Source of the DNA: an uncultured Bacteroidales bacterium
GTDB taxonomy: Bacteria > Bacteroidota > Bacteroidia > Bacteroidales > UBA932
DNA length: 64,000 nt
Reading direction: 5' to 3'
Assembly (NCBI GenBank): GCA_945870315.1
Contig: CAMBRR010000004.1
Span: forward strand, 1 to 64,000
Shown here: positions 10,701-19,079 of the stretch, piece after piece
Numbering within the stretch: the first letter of the stretch is position 1
Layout of the letters: each line of letters begins with the position of its first letter
Notes under the pieces: model-generated
What the model was told of the DNA's origin: nothing
Seen by the model: only the letters and a program-made list of their open reading frames with translations
The model's database searches: none
Program-made: the position numbers and the translations under genes

Positions 10701-12018
10701 GGAATACGGTCAAATCAAGACCTGCGAGGAGGTCATAGTAGGACATATTGAATATGCCGTCATTTCCATTGAGATAGGAAGGAATGAAATAAACCTTCAC
10801 CTTGTCGCCGGAGGCATTGTTGAGATGAAGGTCATTAAGACGCCTTACCACTGAGTCGTATTCCGGATTCATCAGATAATGTGAAGTGGTAGTCACATAG
10901 GAAGAATCCCCATTGCCGGAAAGTTTGGCTACAAGCTGTTTATCAGGGCCGTTGTGTCCGGAAGGGACCATAATGAAAGCGTGAACGGCCTTGCCTTTGA
11001 ATTCTGTGTGATTGAGCTTGTCCAAAGCATCCACGAATACGTCGATACCCTTGTTCTTCCACTCATAACGCCCGCTGATACCCACCAGGGCAACATTTTC
11101 AGGGACGATTTCTCCGCACATCGCAGAGGCTACGGTGAGCAGTTTCTTACGCGCTCTTTCTCTTGCAGCCGCAAAATCGGCATCGGTTGCAGGAGTAAAA
11201 CTAGGTTCGAAGCCGTTCGGAGTGACTACATCAACCTTTCTTCCGAGGAAACGTTCACATTCCAGAGCGGTGATGTCACTTACTGTAGTGAATATGTCAC
11301 AATATTGAGCGGCTTTCTTTTCAAGAGAATGTCTCGCCACAACGTTGAAACGCCTTGCCATCTCATCCGCATTGTATGAGGACATATTGTCATAAAGAGG
11401 CAGGTTGTTGCCGGCGATGCATCTGCCGATAACAGTTGCGTGTGTGGTGAAAACTGTTGCTACAGGGAGTTTATGTCCCTTGAGATATAGCAGACCGGCA
11501 CCTGTCATCCACTCATGGAACTGAGCAACGACCTTGTCGGTAGCTTCTAGATTGAATTTATAAAAACTCTCGATTACCCTTCCGGCAGCATATCCGAAAA
11601 GGGCTGATTCGCGATAATCCCAGTTACCTGTCAGGGAATCAACTCCGAACATCTTCCAATACTCGGTAAGGATGTTGTTCTGGTCGGTGAGGAACTGCTT
11701 GAAATCCACCAGAATAGCTGTCGGTTTTCCTGGCACGTTCCATCGTCCTACCCTCACCCTGAGGCCTTCTGAGGCCGCCTGCACCCGCCAGGCACGGTAG
11801 AGCTGCGGGTCTTCTATAAAATCAGGATTGGTATCGGTGTCCATCCATACGTCCGGACCTACCATTATGTGATTTCTCTTGAGTTCTCCGCTCAGGTACA
11901 AGGACTTGGTTGCAATCACGGTGTAGATTCCACCCACCTTGTTGCATACTTCCCAGCTTACCTCGAACAGATAGTCAGGTTTCATCGGGCAATCCGGTTT
12001 GTCAGTTTGTTTAGCCAT
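7759..12018 (-). CDS. Fusion protein: N-terminal GT3-like glycogen synthase + C-terminal GT35 alpha-glucan phosphorylase
   Basis: N-terminus '[22 protein letters not shown]...' GT3-like; residues from [13 protein letters not shown] onward (about nt 10326 down to 7759) are a complete alpha-glucan phosphorylase ('[28 protein letters not shown]', '[14 protein letters not shown]'); continuous 1419-codon ORF. Confidence 0.9.
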   Translation of the reverse strand: [1419 protein letters not shown]

Positions 12019-12060
12019 TGTCTAAATCGTATAATTACAATAAATTTATATGTCAATGTT

Positions 12061-12115
12061 AACCCGTTTACCCCCGGAAAGGGACCATCTTGTTCCTGTC
12101 CGGGGATAAACCGTT
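12061..12115 (-). other. Strong imperfect intercistronic hairpin between GH57 and GT3-GT35 genes
   Basis: Arms include GTTTA/TAAAC and CCCCGGA/TCCGGGG with inner GAC/GTC-type pairing; no U-tract. Confidence 0.65.
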
Positions 12116-12164
12116 ATAATATGGATGACACTTATCCCTCTTCACGAGGGATACGGACACATCC

Positions 12165-13535
12165 CTATTCCGCTTTCTTGGCCGATGCTTTCTTAGCAGA
12201 TGCTTTCTTGGCAGTGGTTTTCTTTGCCGGAGCATCTTTGGAAGCTGCCTTTTTAGCAGGGGCTTTCCTGGTTGCGGCCTTCTTTGCAGGAGCCTTTTCC
12301 TTCGGAGCTTCTACTTTTGCGGCTGCAAAGTTAACATCTGAAACGGAAATTGCATCATCAACTCGCAAAATAAAATCACTAAGAACATTCATATAGTTGA
12401 TAAATGCCTCATATGGAGTATCATACGGGTTGAAATATTTATGAACAGCTCCGTCAGAGAAGAACTTCGTGCACATATAATAGAAGTGGTCGCTTTCCTG
12501 GAGGTGACCGAAATCGGACCAGAGAGCCTCATCGTTGAGGATGGCGAGCTTCTCGGTCTGGTCATACAATTTCTTGAAAGCATCATTCTGGAGCTCGTTG
12601 CCAAGCCAAGCGGTGAGGTCTCTCTCCTCGTCTGCCCAGGAAATAGGATCCGGAACATCCAGCGTTGCCACAGGTCTGTGTTTCTTGACAGCCTGGGAAG
12701 GAGTAACGAACTCGAATTCGCCGTCTGCAATGACTGCCTCAGGAAGATATCTCATAAAATCAAAGATACCGCTCTGAGCCTTCTGGTGCTCTCCGAAGGT
12801 CTCGTAGTCCATAAACAGGTTCACGATGTCGTCGTTCTGGGCTGCTGACTTTATCCAAGAGAGATATTTCTCGCAGGTAAGAGGCCAATCGGACCATCCC
12901 CTGTCAGAGAAACGGAATGCAATGTCATCGCTCAAGGATGAATTCTTCAGGAGGAGTTTCAAAGCCGGAGCATTTGCACAGCTGTAGAGGAAGTTAGGGC
13001 TCTTCCATCCCAGAACGTGCTTTGCACCCTCTGTAAGCATAGCTTTGAATCCCATCTCGCTTACCATCTGGCCAATGGCATCTGAGTAGATGAGCTCAGT
13101 ATTGCGGAAAGCCTTAGGAGTAACGCCGAAATAATGCTCGATAGCGTCCTTATGCTTGAGTACCTGATGTTTGAACTCGGTCTCTGATGCAAGGGATGCA
13201 AGAGAGTGGTAGTAGGTCTCTGACAAGAACTCCACGTCACCTGTCTGCGCGAGGCGGCGGAAACTCTCTATTACCTCTGGTGCATATCTGTCGAACTGTT
13301 CGAGGACGGTTCCAGAGATGGAGAACGTAACCTTGAATTCACCTTTGTGGGCATTGATAAGTTCCAGAAGGAGGGCGTTCATCGGAAGGTAACACTTCTG
13401 GGCAACCCTTCTGAGGATAGTTCTGTTCGCAAAGTCGTCATAATAATGCGAATCCTTTCCTATATCGAAGAATCTGTATAATCTCAATCTTGCAGGCTGA
13501 TGTACCTGGAAATACAGACATATACTTTTTTTCAT
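12165..13535 (-). CDS. Glycoside hydrolase family 57 alpha-amylase/4-alpha-glucanotransferase-like, with Lys/Ala/Pro-rich C-terminal tail
   Basis: 'SICLYFQVHQPARLRLYRFFDIG', 'FMDYETFGEHQ' GH57 motifs; about 50-residue xxAKK pentapeptide tail. Confidence 0.9.
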   Translation of the reverse strand: MKKSICLYFQVHQPARLRLYRFFDIGKDSHYYDDFANRTILRRVAQKCYLPMNALLLELINAHKGEFKVTFSISGTVLEQFDRYAPEVIESFRRLAQTGDVEFLSETYYHSLASLASETEFKHQVLKHKDAIEHYFGVTPKAFRNTELIYSDAIGQMVSEMGFKAMLTEGAKHVLGWKSPNFLYSCANAPALKLLLKNSSLSDDIAFRFSDRGWSDWPLTCEKYLSWIKSAAQNDDIVNLFMDYETFGEHQKAQSGIFDFMRYLPEAVIADGEFEFVTPSQAVKKHRPVATLDVPDPISWADEERDLTAWLGNELQNDAFKKLYDQTEKLAILNDEALWSDFGHLQESDHFYYMCTKFFSDGAVHKYFNPYDTPYEAFINYMNVLSDFILRVDDAISVSDVNFAAAKVEAPKEKAPAKKAATRKAPAKKAASKDAPAKKTTAKKASAKKASAKKAE

Positions 13536-13539
13536 ATCA

Positions 13540-14844
13540 TCATTTATTTAAAGTCTCACTTATTGCTGATTCATAAACGGCCTTTACCTTGGCAGCCGCA
13601 TTGTTCCATTTGAGCGAATTCACCTCATCATAGCCGCAGCGTGCAGCCAAATTTGAGATGGCCGGATAGTTGAGCAGTCCGTAGATTGCATCCGACATCG
13701 CATCCACGTCCCAGAAGTCCACTTTCAGAGCATATTTAAGAATCTCCGCACAACCGGACTGCTTGGAAATGATGGACGGAACGTTGGTCTGCATTGCCTC
13801 AAGAGGCGAAATTCCGAAAGGCTCGGAAATGGACGGCATCACATAGACATCTGACAGAGCAAACATCTTCTGCACCTCCGCTCCACGGAGGAATCCTGTG
13901 AAATGGAATCTGTCTGAAATGCCGAGTCTTGCGACGTGACGGATGCAACGGTTAAGCATATCACCGCTACCGGCCATCACGAACCTGACATTCTTGCATC
14001 TCTTGAGCACCTTTGCGGCAGCCTCGATGAAGTACTCAGGACCTTTCTGGTAAGTGACACGACCAAGGAAAGTGACAACCTTGTCCTTGACGTTCCTTTC
14101 AACCTGAATATTGGTCCTGCCGCTGAAATCCACTGCATTGTGAACTGCGACGACTTTTTCAGGAGCGATACCGTATTTATTGATACAGATGTTTCTTGTG
14201 AGCTCGCTGACGGCAATAACCCTGTCAGCAGCCTGCATACCCTTGGTTTCGATATCAAGAACCCTCGTATCAATCTTGTCTTCGCTGGCCCTGTCGTATG
14301 AAGTGGCGTGCATATGCACCACCAGAGGCTTTCCGGTCAGTTGCTTTGCAGCAATGCCGGCGAGGTAAGTCAGCCAATCGTGAGCGTGGATTACATCGAT
14401 CTCATCCTTGTGCTGAAGAGCGATGGTCGCACCCACCATAGCATAGCGGGCAACTTCTTCCATAAGATTGGCTCCGTATTTTCCGGAGAATTTGAATTTC
14501 TGTCCATATTGCACCCTGAAACTCTTGATCTGTCTCTTGCGCTCCTTCTCGACCATAGTTGTAAAGTCTTGAGGGTCGACATATGGAACCATATTGGTGC
14601 CGATATGTACGAACTGGACCTTTCCGAGGAACTCATCCACCGTGGCGCTGACCGTATCAACGGCCACATCGCTGGCATTGATAATCTTCACTGCACTCTG
14701 GTCCTCGTCTCCCGAGGCCGAAGGCATCACGAAAAGTACGTCCACATTGTTGTAGGCAAGACCCTTGGTCATACCATAACAGGCAGTTCCCAATCCTCCT
14801 GCGATATGAGGAGGGAATTCCCAACCGAACATCAGAACCTTCAT
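13540..14844 (-). CDS. Family 4 glycosyltransferase (glycogen synthase-like)
   Basis: 'MKVLMFGWEFPPHIAGGLGTACYGMTKGL' and 'PSISEPFGISPLEAM' GT4 motifs. Confidence 0.88.
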   Translation of the reverse strand: MKVLMFGWEFPPHIAGGLGTACYGMTKGLAYNNVDVLFVMPSASGDEDQSAVKIINASDVAVDTVSATVDEFLGKVQFVHIGTNMVPYVDPQDFTTMVEKERKRQIKSFRVQYGQKFKFSGKYGANLMEEVARYAMVGATIALQHKDEIDVIHAHDWLTYLAGIAAKQLTGKPLVVHMHATSYDRASEDKIDTRVLDIETKGMQAADRVIAVSELTRNICINKYGIAPEKVVAVHNAVDFSGRTNIQVERNVKDKVVTFLGRVTYQKGPEYFIEAAAKVLKRCKNVRFVMAGSGDMLNRCIRHVARLGISDRFHFTGFLRGAEVQKMFALSDVYVMPSISEPFGISPLEAMQTNVPSIISKQSGCAEILKYALKVDFWDVDAMSDAIYGLLNYPAISNLAARCGYDEVNSLKWNNAAAKVKAVYESAISETLNK

Positions 14845-16781
14845 TATTTCTCCTCCTTGTATTTATTCATAAGATAGTCTATTCTGAGCAGTGCCGAAGT
14901 GCTGCAGGCGCAGGAAATGGCTCCGTGAGGCTCGTGAGGAGGGTCTCCGTCATAAAGCTCCGAGAAGAGTCCGACTCCGTGCTTGTTTACATCCTGATAG
15001 AAGCCCTCGGTAAGATATTCTGCCTTCTTATAGAATGTGCTTCCCATCATCTTGAAGCAGATGTCAATATAAGGAGCGAGGAGTGCCGGGAAGGCGCATC
15101 CCTGGTGGTATGCAAGGTCACGGTCTATCTGAGAGCCTTCATACACACCCTTGTAGGCTTCATTCCTTGGGGAAAGCGAACGGATGCCGCGCTTTGTCAG
15201 CAGTTCGTCATTGATAGTCATCACTACCTCTGACTTGACCTCGTCGTCAACCGGAGAATAATCAAGACAAATAGCAAAGAGCTGATTTGGACGCACAGCA
15301 GCATCCACAGGGCCATTGCCTACATAGTCTGCCAGATAACCCCATTCCGGTTTCCAGAAGGTTGGCTGGAAATTGCGTTTCACAAGTTCCATTACAGGAG
15401 TCCATTTCTTGACGAACTCACTTGACTTAGGGCCATACTTGCCTTCCATCTCAATGGCGAAACAAAGGGCATTGTACCAGAAAGCATTGGTTTCAACCTG
15501 ATATCCAGCCCTTTCGGTAACAGGACGACCGTGTACATAGGCGTTCATCCATGAAAGTGCAGTGGAATCCTTCTGGGCCCAGAGAAGGCCGTTAGGATGC
15601 ATGGCGACCTCCTGTCTGTGTCCAGGTGCATAACTCTCGATGATACCCTTCAGGGTTTCGCCATATTTCTTCCACACCCGTTTTTCATCTGCTCCGAAGT
15701 GGATGTACTGCTGGATGGTATCGGTCAGACGAAGAGGAGACTCGACCTGAGTGGTGCGATGGAAAAGTCTTTCCTGCTCGTCGGCAATGAGAGTATCGAG
15801 AATTTTCTCGAATTCAGCCGTATCACCGTTGGCATAGAGGGTAAGGCCAGGCAAAGCTATGATGGTTTCCCTCAAAAGGCCTGTCTCAAGCCAGGAATAT
15901 CCCGCATTGATCCTTTCGCGTCCTCCGACCTCACACTTAAGCAGCTCGGCATTGCGGACCAGCAGGTCATGGTATGAATTCACATCGCCCCTCTTGCGAA
16001 GAGTATCGGCAAATTTTCTTTTCAACTGTTTAGGATTAACCTCATCCAAAGAAGCGGACAGGACCACAGCCTCGCCCGGCTTGACTTCCAAAGTGAAAGT
16101 ACCCGGAACGAAGAGATCTTCACGACAATCGAATCCGCGGCGGTATTCATCTGAATAGGTTACGCCGTTGTACCAATAAGGCTGGTACTTGAACACTGGT
16201 TTGCCGGAAAGCTGGATGTTCAGGTCAGGGAAGCCCTGATACATCCTGAAGGAAACACCTGACTCAACCTCATCATATCCGGTATAGGCCTCGGAATTCT
16301 GAGAGGTGAGAGAATGCACGCTTCTGAAAGCAAGGAAAGGTTTCAGGATGAGCGAAACCTTGGAAGGAGCCTCAAGAAGTTCATACTTGATGAGTACCTG
16401 ATCACTGTCCGGAGCCATCATTATGGTCTTGGTGAAGACGATTCCACCGACCTTATATGTCAACTTCGGAACAGGCACGGCATCAAAGTCGATGATATAC
16501 TTGTGGCCTCTTGGCTCATAAGTGTCACCATAACAATGTATGCCGAGGTTGAACTGCTTGCCGTCCAGCAGCAGACTTTCGTCAACGGAGGAAAGGAGCA
16601 TAAATTTCCCACCTCCCAACTGAGGTACCGGAACAGCAAGAAGCCCGTGGTAACGCCTTGTATTGCAGGTCACTATGGACGTATTGCAATAAGCGCCCCT
16701 CCTGTTTGCCTCGATTATCTCCCTTTTGAGGGAATATTCAAGGTTTACAAGTTCGGACTTGTTGAAATTCAAAAAAGCCAT
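14844..16781 (-). CDS. Amylo-alpha-1,6-glucosidase / glycogen debranching enzyme
   Basis: N-terminal 'NTSIVTCNTRRYHGLL' and (a/a)6-barrel C-terminal domain with 'LPGLTLYANGDTAEF', 'MNAYVHGRPVTERAGYQVETNAFWYNAL'. Confidence 0.9.
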   Translation of the reverse strand: MAFLNFNKSELVNLEYSLKREIIEANRRGAYCNTSIVTCNTRRYHGLLAVPVPQLGGGKFMLLSSVDESLLLDGKQFNLGIHCYGDTYEPRGHKYIIDFDAVPVPKLTYKVGGIVFTKTIMMAPDSDQVLIKYELLEAPSKVSLILKPFLAFRSVHSLTSQNSEAYTGYDEVESGVSFRMYQGFPDLNIQLSGKPVFKYQPYWYNGVTYSDEYRRGFDCREDLFVPGTFTLEVKPGEAVVLSASLDEVNPKQLKRKFADTLRKRGDVNSYHDLLVRNAELLKCEVGGRERINAGYSWLETGLLRETIIALPGLTLYANGDTAEFEKILDTLIADEQERLFHRTTQVESPLRLTDTIQQYIHFGADEKRVWKKYGETLKGIIESYAPGHRQEVAMHPNGLLWAQKDSTALSWMNAYVHGRPVTERAGYQVETNAFWYNALCFAIEMEGKYGPKSSEFVKKWTPVMELVKRNFQPTFWKPEWGYLADYVGNGPVDAAVRPNQLFAICLDYSPVDDEVKSEVVMTINDELLTKRGIRSLSPRNEAYKGVYEGSQIDRDLAYHQGCAFPALLAPYIDICFKMMGSTFYKKAEYLTEGFYQDVNKHGVGLFSELYDGDPPHEPHGAISCACSTSALLRIDYLMNKYKEEK

Positions 16782-16808
16782 ACTTTAAAATATTTAGGTT
16801 AACCAAAA

Positions 16809-18824
16809 TTAATCTATTTTCTTCAAAACAATTGCACATCTCGACGGAAGGTAAAGATAGAGGGTATCATCATATCTTTTATCTCCATTCGGACATTTGA
16901 CCGGCACGGTCAAATGAGCCTCTCCGGTCTTTAACCTTGAGAAGCCGTCAAATTCGTTTTCATCAGTATCAAGGACAACTTCGTATTTTCCGGCAGGTGC
17001 GGCAAAGCCGTAATCCGCGAACGAAGAAGTGGGGTTGAAATTGAGCGCAAAGATACAGTTATTTCTTTTGAAAATCAATATTTTTTTCTGCTCGTCCTGA
17101 ACCAGAAGTTCCGGTCTTTCAGCCAAAATGGCCTCCTGACGAGCCATGCTTATCATTGCCTTGTCAAAATTGCGAAGATAACGGTATCTCAAATAATCCG
17201 GTTCGGCAAGCGACCACTGGCGACGGGCATATTTGTATGACCATCCGTTCCCCTCTCTAGGAAAATCAATCCATTCAGGATGTCCGAATTCATTGCCCAT
17301 AAAGTTAAGATAGCCGTCTCCGGAAGTGGCCAGTGTAACCAGCCTTATCATCTTGTGCAGGGCCACTCCCCTGTCCACTACTGCCGACTTGGAGTCCTTG
17401 TTCATCGAGGTGTACATCTGGGCATCCATCAGGCGGAAGGCTATGGTCTTGTCACCCACCATCGCCTGGTCGTGACATTCGGCATAGCTGATGGTCTTTT
17501 CATCGGCCCTCTTGTTGGTAAGCTGCCACCAGATTTCGCCCATGCTCCAGGCCTCGTCAGGCAGGGTTTTGATCCATTTTATCCAGTTGTCGGCAACGCC
17601 CATACTCATTCTGAAATCGAAGCCGACGCCGCCACAGGCATATGGTGCAGCCAAACCGGCCATTCCGCTGACATCCTCCGCAATCGTAAATGCATCACGA
17701 TTGACCTCGTGAATGAGAATATTGGCCAGAGCAAGGTAAGTCACGGCATTTTCATCCACGCCGCTGTTGAAATAATTGTCATATCCGACGAAATCCTTGC
17801 CCAGTCCGTGGTCCCAGTAAAGCATACTGGTCACTCCGTCGAAGCGGAAACCATCGATATGATATTCTTCCATCCAGTACTTGCAGTTGGACAGGAGGAA
17901 GTACTTGGTTTCATCCTTGCCATAATCGAAACATCTTGAGCCCCAGGCAGGATGGCGTCCCTGAGGTCCGCTGTAGAAATACAGGTCCTCGCGGCCATCG
18001 AACTTGCCAAGCCCCTCGGCTTCATTGTCCACGGAGTGTGAGTGAACTATATCCATCACCACTGCGATACCCCTGGAGTGGGCATCGTCCACCAGGGCCT
18101 TGAACTCCTCAGGAGTACCGAAACGGGAAGACAAGGCATAGAAATTTGCGACCTGATAGCCGAATGAACCATAATAAGGATGCTCCTGAAGGGCCATTAT
18201 CTGCAAGGTATCATAACCAAGTTCTGCGACCTTCGGGAGCACATCACGGCGGAACTCTTCAAAAGTACCGACCTTTTCTTTTTCTGAAGCCATTCCGATA
18301 TGGCATTCATATATCATAGGATTCGTCCTCTTACCAGGCTTGCGACTGCGCCACCTGTATGGCTTTTCGGGATTCCACACCTGGGCGCAGAACTGCTTTG
18401 TCACAGGATCTTGCACTGCCCTGGTAGCATAGGCGGGTATCCTCTCCGCACCACCTCCGGGCCACTCTATGAACAACTTGTACAGAGTGCCGTGGCTAAG
18501 GAACATACTGTTTAGTTCAATCTCCCAATTACCGTTCCCCACAGGATGCAAGGCATAGGCCTCAGTACGTTTCCAGTTATTGAAATCACCTATCAGATAG
18601 ACTCTTGTAGCGTGAGGCGCCCACTCGCGGAAAATCCAGTTGCCCTCCGGCGTGGTATGAAGTCCATAGTAAAGATGATTATTGATGCCCTTGGAAAGAG
18701 ACCTGCCCACAGACATCTTCTTGCGAGCCTGCTCTATCCTTTCGTGGCGAGCGTCTATGACGCTTTTGAACGGTACCAGCCACTGGTCCTTCTCGTAAAT
18801 CATCGGCAGTTTTTTCTTTTGCAT
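16809..18824 (-). CDS. glgB: 1,4-alpha-glucan branching enzyme (GH13)
   Basis: CBM48 N-terminus 'WIFREWAPHATRVYLIGDFNNW', GH13 motifs 'DIVHSH', 'GFRFDGVTSM', 'AEDVSG'. Confidence 0.95.
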   Translation of the reverse strand: MQKKKLPMIYEKDQWLVPFKSVIDARHERIEQARKKMSVGRSLSKGINNHLYYGLHTTPEGNWIFREWAPHATRVYLIGDFNNWKRTEAYALHPVGNGNWEIELNSMFLSHGTLYKLFIEWPGGGAERIPAYATRAVQDPVTKQFCAQVWNPEKPYRWRSRKPGKRTNPMIYECHIGMASEKEKVGTFEEFRRDVLPKVAELGYDTLQIMALQEHPYYGSFGYQVANFYALSSRFGTPEEFKALVDDAHSRGIAVVMDIVHSHSVDNEAEGLGKFDGREDLYFYSGPQGRHPAWGSRCFDYGKDETKYFLLSNCKYWMEEYHIDGFRFDGVTSMLYWDHGLGKDFVGYDNYFNSGVDENAVTYLALANILIHEVNRDAFTIAEDVSGMAGLAAPYACGGVGFDFRMSMGVADNWIKWIKTLPDEAWSMGEIWWQLTNKRADEKTISYAECHDQAMVGDKTIAFRLMDAQMYTSMNKDSKSAVVDRGVALHKMIRLVTLATSGDGYLNFMGNEFGHPEWIDFPREGNGWSYKYARRQWSLAEPDYLRYRYLRNFDKAMISMARQEAILAERPELLVQDEQKKILIFKRNNCIFALNFNPTSSFADYGFAAPAGKYEVVLDTDENEFDGFSRLKTGEAHLTVPVKCPNGDKRYDDTLYLYLPSRCAIVLKKID

Positions 18825-18845
18825 ATGTGATATGGTTATCAGTTT

Positions 18846-19079
18846 TTACATTTCTTCATCAAGTTTCTCCACCTTCATCTCGGCCCCTCTCAGATAAGCC
18901 TTGCAAAGACGAAGCAATTCTTTGGAGCGAAGGATGTATTTGTCAATGTCATCTATCGCCGTTGATGGGTCCTCCACCTTAGCGGCTATCTCCTCAAGTT
19001 CGGCCAGGGAAGCTTCGTAATCGAAATCTTCAGGCAGTTCGGCCAGCGTTGCATTTACATCTTCCATAATATATATCAT
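18846..19079 (-). CDS. xseB: Exodeoxyribonuclease VII small subunit
   Basis: 'FDYEASLAELEEIAAKVEDPSTAIDDIDKYILRSKELLRLCKAYLR'; overlaps xseA by 4 nt. Confidence 0.92.
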   Translation of the reverse strand: MIYIMEDVNATLAELPEDFDYEASLAELEEIAAKVEDPSTAIDDIDKYILRSKELLRLCKAYLRGAEMKVEKLDEEM

